A DNA stretch of 64,000 bases. Origin: Nilaparvata lugens. Lineage: Eukaryota > Arthropoda > Insecta > Hemiptera > Delphacidae. Below are positions 20,597 to 32,337 of the stretch, piece by piece; position 1 is the stretch's first letter; each line of letters begins with the position of its first letter. Location: assembly GCF_014356525.2 (NCBI RefSeq), contig NC_052507.1, positions 47,113,431-47,177,430 of the forward strand, read 5' to 3'. The notes beneath the pieces were generated by a model. It saw only the letters and a program-made list of their open reading frames with translations. It searched no databases and had not been told where the DNA came from. Position numbers and translations under genes: made by a program.

Positions 20597-21982
20597 CTTC
20601 TACAGGTTCTTTCTTGTTAATTCATTTGGAATTTTAATTGAAATGCACAGAATTTATTACATCGGTATCAATTGGTGTAAGGTGCACACATAACAATACA
20701 CTTAAACTGTCAACCAAGATTTAAGTAGCTCAACAACGAAGACACATGGGCGCTTCTAAACAATTCTCGACCAACTTTGACATATTTATAACCCACTGGA
20801 GACAAATGGTCAATTGCGCAGAGGAAGCAGTGCAGATGCAGAGTAGTTTACATGAGCGGACGGTCAAGCAGAGCTCGAGGGCAGAGGAGAATATAAAGTT
20901 GATAACCCGTCGTAAGGGACAGCCGAGTTTCTTTCTGGCTCCACAAAAGGGGAGAAAGGGTTAGTCAGCTGGGTTGCCATGGTGATGAGGGTGATTATCA
21001 TTTCTTGAAAACCGACTATGGGTCAACGAAGGGTTGACTTGCACACATATTAGCAACCCTTCCTTATTCTTAGTTGTTCTCAGTGTTATTATTGTCCGAT
21101 TTCTGTTCTTATCATAGGACCTCCTTTGGATGCTGTGTCCCAAGCGGGCACAATTCAACTCACTTCTCTGTCACTCTCAACTCCTTATCCGATTCTGCTT
21201 CCCTCTCTCTCTCTAATCTGCATCGATATACCAAGTGGCCGGTCAGTATACTGTGTTATTTACACGTTAGTGGTATCTTCGCTCGGTCCCAGCAAACACG
21301 ATCTTCACAAAGATGACCTTAATCTGAATTGATTGCAATTCTGATTCAACCTCAAGATAATTTTGATTTATCATTTGAAATAATTTCAGTTTATTGCAGT
21401 GGAGAGAAGTATCCCAACGTTCCTCCTTGCTGGAAAATAGTATCATTGAAATTATCTGGTGATTTTAAGACTGCAAAGAAAAATAACCAGGAACCAATGG
21501 GATAATAATTGACAACAATTGGATTTGAACCTTTATTTGGAAGACATTTGGAGGCAGGTTTGGAATCATTCCATAATTGCTAGAAACCAATAATTATTAG
21601 TATTGATTGTTTCTATTGAGAAGGATGCTTAAAAGGATCAATATAAAATGATACGTTAATTTGATTCAATAATAATATTGATCTTTCTCACATGGACATT
21701 ACAAACCAAATATTGGTCCCATCTTTGATAAAGCTGTATGATCTATATCAAGGATTGGAATAGATTGAAAATCACAATTAAATGTGATTATATGATACAA
21801 TAGTGCAAAATTGGTTACGTCATCCTAATCACTTCAATCCTTTAATAAATAATCCTTCATCAATAGGCTGAATCCTTTCATCAATAATTTTTTTCATTCA
21901 CTAAATAATGAAGATAGAATCTCATGGATTCAATTGTTGAACTCATTCATCATTCATTTGAATCAAGTATTCCAATAAACAA
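20597..21982. other. Unassigned stretch before the family A element
   Basis: No long frame. 20600-21330 is less AT-rich than its surroundings, with a CT-rich run near 21200-21215 and 'tataaag' at about 20893; 21330-21982 is AT-rich. I recognise no element, ends or duplication. It could be part of an unidentified LTR or host spacer. Confidence 0.4.
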
Positions 21983-23609
21983 TGTAACACTATATTTTGG
22001 GTATTTCCCAAAAACTAATATTGAAAGAAATTGATAGGTCTCAGCACAAGAAGCTGGGAATTGTTATCACCAGTTACGGTATCAATTGTCTAGAGATTAG
22101 ATAATAATGGCTCTCAAGGCTATGATTATTAACAGCCAAATGAAAATAAAAGTCTGGTTGCAATTATATAATAATATAATAATAATAATATTTGAGGTTA
22201 GGTTCTTTGACATTAGCTAGTCGGCGACCTTAGTAATCGGTCGAGCCATATATTTGAAAATTAGCCAGACACCTTGTGCCAAAATAATTGTGTCTATGCA
22301 GCATTCATTAAGGCTAGGATCAGAGGGTTTAGTAAGCTAAGCATGCCAAATAAATGTAACTAAAAAGCGATTAAGAAAGCACAAAAATATTTATTATATC
22401 AATGAGCATGAACAAAAATATAAAAAAAACAAAAAGATAAAGAAAATGGGATTTAGTTTTATTAAGCGCAATAATACATGATACAGTCTTGGGATGTACC
22501 AATCACAATGCAGTATTTGACCGGCGCTAAAAATGATCTAATTCAAAATCTCCACATGGTCTTTATAAAAATCATAAACATTTGTAATCATTATAGAATG
22601 TACGGGATTATGTAATCAATATGAAATAAGAGTTTAAGACTAAAATATTCAATCAATCTATAGTAATATGATGTTTTGTTATGGACTATTTGTCAGTACT
22701 AAATTACATCACTGTGGGGTATTTAAAATCCGCCAATGGGAGAGGATATTTAAATGTTATGTTAATTGAAAAGATGGAAGTGTTGTTGAGAAAAATAGGG
22801 GAAGACCCACAGCCCACTTGCTTGCCAGAGGTCACCAGGGACACCCACTAATTATGAGAGCACTAGACTGAATCCCTTTCTATACATTAAATAATTTTGT
22901 CAAAGTTCATGTTTGATTCATGTATCTAAAGAATAGAATTCATGAGACTCAGTGATGTCACAGTATGACATGAGTTGTTGAATTTGAATATTCTCACTGG
23001 AGAGGATGACAGCAGCCCACCAGAAAAGGTTTAGGACACCAAGACGAATCCAGACTGCCATAATTGTGGAAAATCGACATGTGAGTTCAATAGTTATTAA
23101 AGAGGGCCCTCATTACAAATAAATCATAATTAAATAAAGCTAGCTCATTGAAGGTCTATTTAAAAATCAAACTCAATATTGAAATTTGTGCAAATATTCA
23201 AAATGTAAAGGGAGTCTTATTGAGAACAATTTATGAGAATTTAATATTTAAGTATGCACAGATTAAATATTTATTAATAATTGATTTATTATATATGCTC
23301 ACTTATTTATATTTTTTATCAGTAATTTATAAGAATTTTTATGAAGCTCATGTTCACAAGATAAATTATTTTATCTGAATTCCACCAGAGGCCGAACCTA
23401 AGCCCTGAGATATGTTAACATTTATATTTTTCATATTGTTTGGAAGTAAGATTTATAAATTCCATTCGACAAGCAACAGCAAGTCGACAACTGAGCTATA
23501 TAAATAGAAAGAATATATGCTGATTGAAGAAGCAGATGATCTATTAATTGATGCTAATAAGTGAAGCAGAATCTTTTTGTGAGCTATCTGTGATATTTTT
23601 TACTATATA

Positions 23610-25701
23610 CAGGGTGATTCATAATTATTGTAAAAAAATCCAATACGTGATAGTAGAGGTAAAAATAAGAAAAAAAGTTATCATAAACATATATCCATAA
23701 ACGCTTCATTAGCGAGCTATACAGGGTGAAAGATTTCGCCAGAAATTCAGTTCCTCTGGTGAAATACACCGATGCTGAATTGTTTGGGAACTAGTTCTTG
23801 AAAAACTTATGTTGGATTCATATGGAAAAAAATCTGAAAAACTGAATAAAACTAGTCTGGAAGCTGCAGTGTGAGTAGTTTTTGAGAAAAAAGTTGAAAT
23901 ATGCAAAAAAATTCAAGTGGAAAAACACAGACTTCTACGTTTGATGCCCAATAACTTTCTTTAATGACCAGTAAACAAATATATTTTGCAATAAAAATTG
24001 TAGAGAATTTAATTCTGGAAAGAATGATGTAAGCTGTGTAAACTAAATTTGAATAAAAGTTGGATGAAATGTATTCTCATGTAGTACATTACACCACAAA
24101 AATTTGCTGTTTTATGAGGAGAGAACTAATAACTCATAAGTTGTAGCTGATTGCAAATAAAATATTTGGTTTTTTATGAAAAGTTTTTTCTTATATGAAA
24201 GTAGCATATCTAAATGACATCAAACTTATACCAAAAGACTGGTAGATTATGCCATTAAGCCTGGGAGGAAGCTCGAACAGAAGTAGATGATCTCCTATGA
24301 TTCCTGCCTAATTGTTTACTGAAAACTGATGTTGTGGAAGATTGGGATTGATGGCATGAGGATTCTCAGCTGCCCAAATATGTTAGTTGTGGACGTTAAC
24401 GATAGCTGTTCTTGTGGAGTGTGCCTCATCGGTAAATAAAATGGTTGTTAAAAAGTTTGGGTAAACAAGTTTTACTAAAAACCATCAGCAAGTACCAGCA
24501 CGGGGAATACAGTCTCGTGGCAATGGAGTATGAACTTTCTGGAGGTGGTATGGATGTAATTGTTGCTCTTTTAATTGTTCCTCCAAATAATAGATTGATT
24601 GACATTAAACTGCACTGACAATTCTCTTGTGTTCTTCTCGGGAAGTTCATAAATTTCATTAAGAACTTGTTCTTCTAACTCAACAGTCTTAGTAGATCGG
24701 GGTCTGCCTGCATAAATGTGCTCTTTGGATATCAAAGAATCTGTCTCAGACAGATGTTGATGAATAGTGGCAAAAAACCTTGAACTTGGACATACTCGGT
24801 TGGGAAAGTTCTCTTGATACAAACGTCTTGCTTCAGTACTATTACAGTAGTGTCCCATTCCATACATTAAATGCATGTCAGCTAATTTGTAGTATGAATA
24901 ATGTCTAAAATTACCGGCCATCTTTTAAAAAGTTAACACTTAACACAAAAGCAAAGTGAAATGGTTACAAATAACTGGTTAATAGGTTAGAAAAAAAAAC
25001 ACAGCGCGTCTACAGTAGGCCTAACTTACAGTTTGTTTTTTTGTTCAACAGTGAGCTAAAATATTTCTGAAAATAATTTTCAGCTCATATTTCTTTTAAA
25101 TATTTTTTTATTTAAAACAAAATAAATCACCTGAAAATAAACAGCTGTTCTCAAAATCAATGTTCTATTTGCAATCAGCTAACCTATGAGTTATTAGTTC
25201 TCTCCTCATAAAACAGCAAATTTTGTGGTGTAATGTACTTCATAAGAATACATTTTATTCAAATTTAGTTTACACAGCTTACATCATTTTTTTCAGAATT
25301 AAATTCTCTACAATTTTCATTGCAAAAAATTATTCGTTTACTGGCCATTAAAGAAAGTTACTGGGCATCAAACGTAGAAGTCTGTGTTTTTCTACTTGGA
25401 TTTTTTGCATATTTAAACTTTTTTCTCAAAAACTACTCACACTACAGATTCCAGACTAGTTTTATTCAATTTTTCAGATATTTTTCCATATGAATCCAGC
25501 ATAAGTTTTTCAAAAACTAGTCCCCAAACAATTCAGCATCAGTGTATTTCACCAGAGGAACTGACTTCCGGGCGAAATCTTTCACCCTGTATAGCTCGCT
25601 AATGAAGCGTTTATGGATATATGTTTATGAGAACTTTTTTTCTTATTTTTACCTCTACTATCACGTATTGGATTTTTTTACCATAATTATGAATCACCCT
25701 G
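23610..25701 (-). mobile_element. Mariner-like DNA transposon with about 545-base inverted repeats
   Basis: The ends read CAGGGTGATTCAT / ATGAATCACCCTG, flanked by TA on both sides inside 'tata'. The inverted repeats are 23610-24161 and 25163-25701. A transposase remnant lies between them on the minus strand. It is inserted in the family A 5' LTR. Length 2,092 bases. Its ends differ from those of the 5650-17513 element, so it is a different family of the same superfamily. Confidence 0.9.
24230..24921 (-). pseudogene. Mariner-like transposase, N-terminal DNA-binding part and decayed core
   Basis: From the ATG at 24921 an open stretch to 24571 has the helix-turn-helix signature of insect mariner-like transposases: 'LADMHLMYGMGHYCNSTEA', 'LYQENFPNRVCPS', 'RFFATIHQHLSE', 'GRPRSTK', 'NTRELSVQFNVNQSIIW'. 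A frame change near 24575 leads into 'LHPYHLQKVHTPLPRD'-like linker, and further shifted frames down to about 24230 contain 'FTDEAHSTR' (first catalytic acid) and 'HNxHIWAAENPHA'. The rest of the core is missing. It is dead, but the domain that binds the element ends is nearly whole. Confidence 0.85.
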
Positions 25702-26754
25702 TATATAGTAAAAAATATCACAGATAGCTCACAAAAAGATTCTGCTTCACTTATTAGCATCAATTAATAGATCATCTGCTTCTTCAATCAGCATATATTC
25801 TTTCTATTTATATAGCTCAGTTGTCGACTTGCTGTTGCTTGTCGAATGGAATTTATAAATCTTACTTCCAAACAATATGAAAAATATAAATGTTAACATA
25901 TCTCAGGGCTTAGGTTCGGCCTCTGGTGGAATTCAGATAAAATAATTTATCTTGTGAACATGAGCTTCAGAATCATTTTACCATAATTATGAATCACCCT
26001 GTATATTCTCTCATATTATTTTTTATTTATCATTTTATCTTTTATTATTGCTTGTTGATATTTTCATGAAATTATATATTTTGATTCTTGAATGGTCTAC
26101 CCTTCATTTATGATCCTATCTTCATGCATGACCAATCTTGTTATAGTCTATTTTATTTCTATTATTGACAAAATATTCAAATCATCAACCAACTATATTC
26201 TTCACTGAATAAGTTGGATAAATCGGCGATATACAGCATTGATTATTAAATCTTTGGAAATATTACATTCTCAAGATTTACTTAAATTATTCAGAATCAT
26301 CACATCAAATTTGCAAGAACACAAGGGTCATAGTATTAAGTCACAGCAGCAATACAAATTAATATAATTTATGAGGTATTCTAATAGAGTGTTGCCTTTG
26401 ATTCCGCTCAGTATCATCTCACACTGCTGACCCCTTTGTCAGATGGTGGCAAGTGGCATTGATGTCAATACCATATTGTCTAGTACAAAAATCACAACAC
26501 TCATATCTATTCATCTCTTCTGCATCTATATTTGTGGAGTCGTCCAGATCAGTCATAAGAACTGTAAACTGATAAAGCAGCCACCATTTGCAGCCATTGA
26601 AAGCAGAGAATTATTTGAGCTCCTTGAAGAGCTGGTAAGAAATTGGTGGTATTTCTCTCTCAGGAGTCATAAAATAATAATATTATTCAAAAATCTTTTG
26701 CTCTACTGACTGCTGCCAGCAGGACATATGCAAAAATATGATGTCACTTAAACA

Positions 26755-26772
26755 TGGCGCCCAACGTGGGAC
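26755..26772 (+). promoter_or_regulatory. Primer-binding site for tRNA-Lys (copy 1)
   Basis: TGGCGCCCAACGTGGGAC directly follows the LTR end ACA. It is complementary to the 3' end of the tRNA-Lys of the CTT type (expected TGGCGCCCAACGTGGGGC) at 17 of 18 bases. Reverse transcription would start here. Confidence 0.9.
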
Positions 26773-26929
26773 TGGTGATGAGAACAGAGCTCACAAAATT
26801 GTATCATTGAGAATAAATCTAGGCTGTCTATCGCTGATAGTCGCAGAACAAGTCAATAACGATTAAGATTTGTCATGAATGAACGATAGGCAAAGAATCC
26901 CACAATAGATGCAGTCAATATGTGATGGG

Positions 26930-28060
26930 TGAGGGAACCCGGAAGTGTTAGCTCCATAAATTTCAATCCTCAAGGTCTTCAGCAGTTGTCGTCCACTCAG
27001 ATCAAAGCCACCGATGCACCGCTGAACACGGGGGTAGCAGATGTCGATACCAAGGGGGGCACAGAGGAGCTTGTGTATCCATCACTTCAGGATGCATAAC
27101 AGCATCTGGGGGAACATAGCATTATGTCAAACACTGACCTAGATCCCTTAATCGAAGTACTAATGGATCAAACTAGTAGTGTGTTTACTGTCATGCTGCA
27201 GAATGCAATGAGCGACTTGATGCAGGAAATCAAGGTAGGAAATGAAAAATATTAAGGATTTGGCTAAAAGTGTAGTAGAGCAGGGCATGAAGAAGACTAC
27301 AGATAGAATAGAGCGTAAGTGTGATGATATAAATAGTAAAGTAGAGAGTTATAGAGAGGAACTTAAAACAATGATCGATTTAAAACTAGAAGACCAGGCA
27401 GGAGTTACAAGGGATTTAGTGGCAAGGGTAGATGAGGTCACATGTAAACTCAATGAACGTATAGACAACTTAACTGTACAAAGCGATAGGCAGATACAAG
27501 AGCTAGAAACCAAACTTAAAACTGATTTTCAAAAAACTACCTTTCTAAGTTAGAATAGTGCTAGCTACTCAACCAATAACCGGTTGTAAACACCTCATAA
27601 ATCACTTATATAGTATACAATCTGTAATGGCAGTATCTAACCACTGTCCAGACGAATCATATGTTCAAAATCAACATCATTCTAAAGCTAACCGATATGC
27701 TGACCAATTCTGTGAAACATGGCCATATGATTGCCCTAGAACAACACCTCGTTTCGAGCATCGCGATTACAACCTGAGAGAAAACAAAAAAAAATGGAAA
27801 TTCGCAAAATCGTTTGGCAAATCATTATTCGCCGCGGGCAGGTCGAAGGAATTACTATGATGGCCATGATTGTTTGAACACAAATACCAGATATTCAAAT
27901 AATAACTATAATAGAAACTATAACCTGCCACCACAACAAGTAAGAACAAATTATACTATTGAACTTGCAACCCGTTCAAACCAACAAAGAGCACAGAAAC
28001 AAACACAAAATAACCCATCACCAGACACAGACAATACTATAGATAAACAACCATCACTAT
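26930..28060 (+). pseudogene. Family A Gag remnant (copy 1)
   Basis: Parallel to the Gag of copy 2 at 39648-40900. The start ('gaacccggaagtg', 'cactcagatcaaagccacc', 'gatgcaccgctgaaca') is readable only in broken frames. An open stretch at 27242-27553 is a coiled coil ('RIERKCDDINSKVESYREEL', 'VDEVTCKLNERIDNL') that copy 2 lacks. 27558-28050 encodes an Asn/Gln-rich basic tail in several frames. No CCHC knuckle is seen in either copy; the Asn-rich tail may take the nucleic-acid role. Function as capsid protein is inferred from position between primer site and protease. Confidence 0.7.
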
Positions 28061-28540
28061 ATGATACCCCATATAAACACAGAAGAATTAGATGAAGAAA
28101 GTAAAGATGCTCCCTCCTCATATACTACTTTCATGAACGACCTACCAGAACTATTATTAGAAGAACCAGAGAAAGAACACGGGCTACCGGACACACAGAT
28201 GCCGGCTTACATTGACATCAAATTATATGGACTACAGATCCAAGCATTAGTGAATAGTGGTTCACAATGCAGCCTTATACAATCAGATGTGATTCAGTGC
28301 ATAAATGAGAAAACAAAATTATCTATCCTACCGCTAACGAATGTATACATATCAGGCATCAATCCAGGACGACGGATTCACATAACCACCCAATGCTTAC
28401 TGGAAATGGACCTCCAACAATAACAGTTCGCCTATACATCTCTTGTATTACCTGTACCCGGCCTACACCTAATAATAGGTACCGATTTTCTTCAACATTT
28501 CCAAGCCTGTCTAAACTTTCAAACTTTCAAAATACCATGC
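28061..28540 (+). pseudogene. Family A retropepsin-like protease (copy 1), catalytic Asp replaced
   Basis: It reads 'YIDIKLYGLQIQALVNSGSQ' with the active-site triplet as Asn-Ser-Gly (28253-28261); copy 2 has Asp-Ser-Gly (41891-41899). Later landmarks are 'ILPLTNVYISGI', 'TQCLLEMD', a stop at 28421-28423, then 'LHLIIGTDFLQHFQACLNF', the flap and dimer-interface region of such proteases. The Asn change and the stop both inactivate it. The sequence is cut at 28540 by the LINE. Confidence 0.85.
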
Positions 28541-29154
28541 AGAACGGACGTATAGTGGAGTAGTAATAGTGTAGTGTAGAAGTAGTGAGTCAGCAGTTTG
28601 TTCAAGATTAAAAGTGGAACAAAATTATTGCATCGAGTATCGGTCGTCAACCGCGGTATTTTATGCAAGCAAAGCGACCTGCTTTTTGCGGTGGTAATAT
28701 AGCTCCGTTTGCGTTTCCGTGTGCGTGAGTGTTGATTACGAGTGCTGTTTGAAATGTATGGTAGCAAAATCACACTATGTCCGAATTAGTGCACCAAGTT
28801 TTCCTGCATCAGAGCAAGAAGAAAAGGAAGCCACTAACGAGAGCATGGACACCAACAACATGGCAAATACACCAGAAATCCAGTGTTCACCAGATCAATA
28901 CAAATAAACTCAAATCCTCAGTGGAGCAGGTACTTTTCATCACCTGGAAGGAATCTGAAGAGAAGAGGAAGGAGCTAGAGAGAAGCAACGCCGAACTCTT
29001 GCAAAAAATGCAGGATTTGGAAAAAGATTTCTCAATATTCAGAAAAAGATCCATAGCCCACAGCCTACCAGCTCAGCAGCCGAGAACTACTCGACAAATG
29101 AAGAAGAATTGGCTAAAGAAACTGAATGGATCAGAACTCGTACTAAGCGGGCTA
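28541..29154 (+). mobile_element. LINE 5' end with partial ORF1, running into an assembly gap
   Basis: Family A similarity stops at 28540. The new sequence has a GC-richer 5' leader (28541-28800, with 'gtttgcgtttccgtgtgcgtg'). A frame from about 28788 passes an ATG at 28845, then after a frame change a coiled coil ('EEKRKELERSNAELLQKMQD'), then in another frame 'NEEELAKETEWIRTRTKRA' up to the gap. The last motif is the kind found in ORF1 of Jockey-type insect LINEs; that family call is from memory of the pattern. It appears 5'-complete. Its ORF2 lies in or beyond the gap. Confidence 0.6.
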
Positions 29155-29254
29155 NNNNNNNNNNNNNNNNNNNNNNNNNNNNNNNNNNNNNNNNNNNNNN
29201 NNNNNNNNNNNNNNNNNNNNNNNNNNNNNNNNNNNNNNNNNNNNNNNNNNNNNN
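29155..29254. other. Assembly gap (100 N)
   Basis: Exactly 100 N, the conventional size for a gap of unknown length. Sequence on the left is LINE ORF1 and on the right is gypsy integrase, so the rest of the LINE and probably the family A reverse transcriptase are hidden here. Confidence 0.99.
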
Positions 29255-29415
29255 TTGATTAGATATTTATCATTTTTAGAAGAATGTTATAATAACAGTA
29301 TAAATGAAGCACTGGTTATACTCCACATGAAACTATTTTTGGAAAGAGAATAATACTTTATGGAGAAATAAGTTTCCAACCTCGGGAATAAATAGGCCTT
29401 AAAATTTCAATTTAC
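29255..29415 (+). pseudogene. Family A integrase, end of the catalytic core (copy 1)
   Basis: It reads 'YLSFLEECYNNSINEAL' and, one frame over, 'GYTPHETIFGKR', the conserved end of a Ty3/gypsy integrase core. This picks up about where copy 2 is broken at 44687. The frame is shifted near 29310. It is interrupted at 29416-29420 by the BEL/Pao element and goes on at 35559. Confidence 0.75.
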
Positions 29416-29420
29416 ACCAT
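29416..29420 (+). repeat. Target-site duplication ACCAT, left copy (BEL/Pao insertion)
   Basis: ACCAT directly before the LTR start at 29421; the same five bases at 35554-35558 directly after the other LTR. Confidence 0.92.
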
Positions 29421-29856
29421 TGGTAATCCGTCCTGTCCCCAAACCAATGGATTGGGGTACAGTTAAGATTAATTCAACAAAACGTCGACAGCCCCAAAAG
29501 TAAGTCTTTAATTTGCACTAACCTTGGAACTGGCGAGGAAGTGGACTGTATCGTGTGTAGAAGTTTCTGCTGACGATATCCTGTCTTTATGCGTAGGCCT
29601 ATATGATATTGTACATATATCACGAAACGAACGAGGTAATTGTGTTCAGCTCAAACGCCACGGAACGGAGAAACGGAACGAAACGATTTTGACTTCTCGA
29701 GCACGCTTCTTGAAGTGCTGGGTTGAAAGATAAATGGGGAGGATGTGAAGGGGTGAGGGAGAGAGGTTATCTTGCCTCTTGGGAGAGGGGGAAGGGGAGG
29801 AAAGCACAAACTAATCAACCCACAATCAAGGCTGCCAATCCTCCGTGAATCCACCA
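29421..29856 (-). repeat. BEL/Pao LTR (3' LTR)
   Basis: Starts TGGT, ends ACCA; 436 bases; matches 35117-35553 and 7858-8302 with scattered single-base gaps. Confidence 0.93.
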
Positions 29857-30021
29857 TCTCCGCCCGCCTTGGAATGCCCCATTTCCAAGAACATAAACTG
29901 AAAAAAAACTAAAATTTAAAGTAAAAGAAAAACAAAACAACAAGCACTGAACGGTGGGAAAGGAAAAACGAAGGGAAAAGGAATAGGAAAGGAAAACGGA
30001 AAACTTGGGGTGAGGGTTAAA

Positions 30022-31250
30022 CTAATAGGGAAGTATGGGGGCAAGTTTCCTAACTTGCCTAACATACTCACCAGAGTTAGTTTTCACGTGAGCTGAGTGC
30101 ACAACACCCTAGCATCACTATGATTTGGGGACTCTACCTAACGGGTATGATAAGGGGGATGATTGTCCTTTTAATCCATACTAACTGCCCTACCTGAAGT
30201 TTTGTCACTCTCAAACCACTTACTCTTCTGTTGAAGAGTGTGGAGGTATTCACTCCCACCTCTTCCACAATCTCTGAGTGAAGCGATTAACCTTTTCCAA
30301 CGAGACAGTCTGTGCTCGTTGACATCACTCACATCAATTTCAGGAACCGCCCAACAGAGGGCGATGAACAAGGAAATGTCTGGGAGTCAGCGCCTCGTAG
30401 TCATCAGGAGATGAAGAGAGCGTATAGAATGGTCTCGAATTGAGTATCGCCTCAATTTCCACCAACAGAGTGGAAAGCTCAACAATATAGGACCGAATTC
30501 CCACTTCACGAAACAAATGGAATTTCACATTTTCAATATTAGACTCACAGATTCCATTCATGAAAGGAGCATGTGGAATATTAAAACGAAATTGGATGCT
30601 TTTAGAAGACATCGCATCACAGACGTTGGATTGATTTTCTGATGATCTGAGAAATTCAACAATTTCCTTCAATTGTCACGCAGCACCTTTGAAATTCGTC
30701 CTTGATCACAGAATATTTCTTTAGGCAATCCACGCCTAGAAACAAAATGATGGAGAGTGTTAATAAACTTTTGGATGAAAGACTTGTAAGCACCTCAATG
30801 TGACAAGCTTTGTTGCCAGACAGACAAACAGTGCAAAGTATGCCTTGTACGTACGAGCTTGGGCCGAATACTCTCTTTGACAGTGAAAGGACCAGCTAGA
30901 TCGACCGCAGCCTTCAGAAAGGGAGCACTGGGAACAACACGAGAGCTGGGAAGATCACCCATGACGGGAGCAACAGGAGTTGCATTGAATAAACGGAAAC
31001 GAGTACAATTGAAAATCACATTTCTGATAACACTGTGTGCTCCAACAATCCAAAAATAGCGCTGAATAAGAGCACGCACTATTCTTGGTCCAGCATGAAG
31101 ATGAGGAATATGATAATACTCAATGAGGAGTTTAGTAAAATGACTATCTTTATGTATCAAACAAGGATGCTTGGCTTCATATCCCAAAGCACCATTTACC
31201 AATCTGCCACCAACACGAATCACACCATCACAATCCAAGAATACAGACAA
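30022..31250 (-). pseudogene. BEL/Pao integrase
   Basis: Zinc-binding N-terminus ('HPCLIHKDSHFTKLLIEYYH', 'HLHAGPRIVRALIQRYFWI'), core start ('SAPFLKAAVDLAGPF'), second half of the core with the Glu region ('[20 protein letters not shown]') at 30672-30500, and the C-terminal part ('[17 protein letters not shown]', 'LSRWKRLIASLRDCGRGGSE', 'LHTLQQKSKWFES'). In 'NCTRFRL' only one Cys of the usual Cys-x2-Cys pair remains. Frames change near 30800, 30690 and 30350. Inactive. Confidence 0.88.
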
Positions 31251-31284
31251 TTTTTGGAAACTCTTATCACAAGGTTACCCTCTT

Positions 31285-32337
31285 TCAATAGGTCGAGTTC
31301 ACGATTGAGATGACACTTTTGAACAATTCTAACACACAAATTCGTACACATTTCAACTCTTGAACACCAAGTGCGCCTGATTTACGACAGACACCACTAA
31401 TTGATGCTTTACAGTTATTCACGAAACGTAAAACATAAGCACAGGAACATAACAATCTCATGTATGAGGAGAAACGTGTTATCTGAATAACAGCAGTCTC
31501 TTCAGTGATATTCAAAAACAACACCTTTATTTGTTTCACATCAGGCAGAATTTCAGTAGCAGGGTAAGTCATAGATGACAACGGCCAACATGACAACGAA
31601 TTAGAACACCACGTTGGAGCATTGAACCAATCTTGCGAATTGCACAAGTTTTGAGGAGAAAGCCTCGTGAACCAACGTCGGCAATATTGAAATCAGTAGC
31701 AATGTGATTCCAATCAGAAATATTAGTCAACTCTAATATTCTCACAACACGATTTGCAACAAACGTTTGCAACTTGTAAGGAGGTATATGCAACCAAGAT
31801 AAAAACAATAGTTGAATCACTGAACAGAAAGTAGATTGAAGTTTGATTTTTTCCAGTGGAGGAAGGACTGAAACATACAATCGCGAAAGCAACAATGCAG
31901 CTTGAAGCTCTAATCGAGGAATAGACAGAGTTTCAACGACACAACTTTAGTTTTAGCTTTCAACAGGAAGCATTTCACCGTAGATTCTGACGACACAACT
32001 CTCAAGAAGATACAAGCACAGATTCCTTTCTGCGATGCGTCGGAAAACCCAAGTATTTGACAAGAAAAAGCATCGCCATAAACGCATCGAGGAATGAAAT
32101 TGAACTTAGAGCAGGAAGCTCTCTCATCAGCTCGTTCCAGCATTCGTTGTAGTCAACAGGAATCGGCATATCCCAATCGATGTCCAACTTCCACAGCTCT
32201 TGTAAAAAACATTTCATTTTGAATATTACTGGAGCTATAAAACCAAAAGGGTCATACAGAAGCGTGATAACGGACAGAACAGTGCGCTTAGAGTTTTTCT
32301 TTTGAAACTCTGGAACGGAGACTTTAATAGAAAACAA
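31285..32337 (-). pseudogene. BEL/Pao RNase H-like region
   Basis: Successive frames: 32337-32002 ('SVITLLYDPFGFIAPVIFKM', 'KLDIDWDMPI'), 32143-31910 ('ILGFSDASQKGICACIFLR', with the first catalytic Asp, then 'TKVVSLKLCLF', where 'IPRLEL'-type sequence with the Glu is usual), and 31895-31285 ('VANRVVRILELTNISDWNHI', 'NIADVGSRG', the last catalytic Asp region). It would remove the RNA strand during cDNA synthesis. At least three frame breaks. Confidence 0.85.

Larger units (their letters stand above)
23342..25969. repeat. Large inverted repeat around the second mariner-like element
   Basis: The inverted arms run past the transposon ends: 23342-23609 of LTR sequence is repeated in inverse at 25702-25969, so each arm is about 810 bases with about 1 kb between them. 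Immediately after comes a second 27-base copy of the transposon end (about 25975-26001), then the LTR resumes. Confidence 0.9.
21983..26754 (+). repeat. Family A gypsy 5' LTR of copy 1, interrupted by a mariner-like element
   Basis: It starts TGTAACA and ends AACA directly before a tRNA primer-binding site. It is 4.77 kb as it stands, but about 2.4 kb once the insertion at 23610-26001 is removed. It matches 36855-39099 from the first base. It has no purine-rich tract on its left, as expected for a 5' LTR. Confidence 0.85.

Noticed and set aside
20746..21332. Overlapping short open frames as a possible gene
   Set aside because: No domain, no consistent frame and no similarity to neighbouring elements; left as unassigned.
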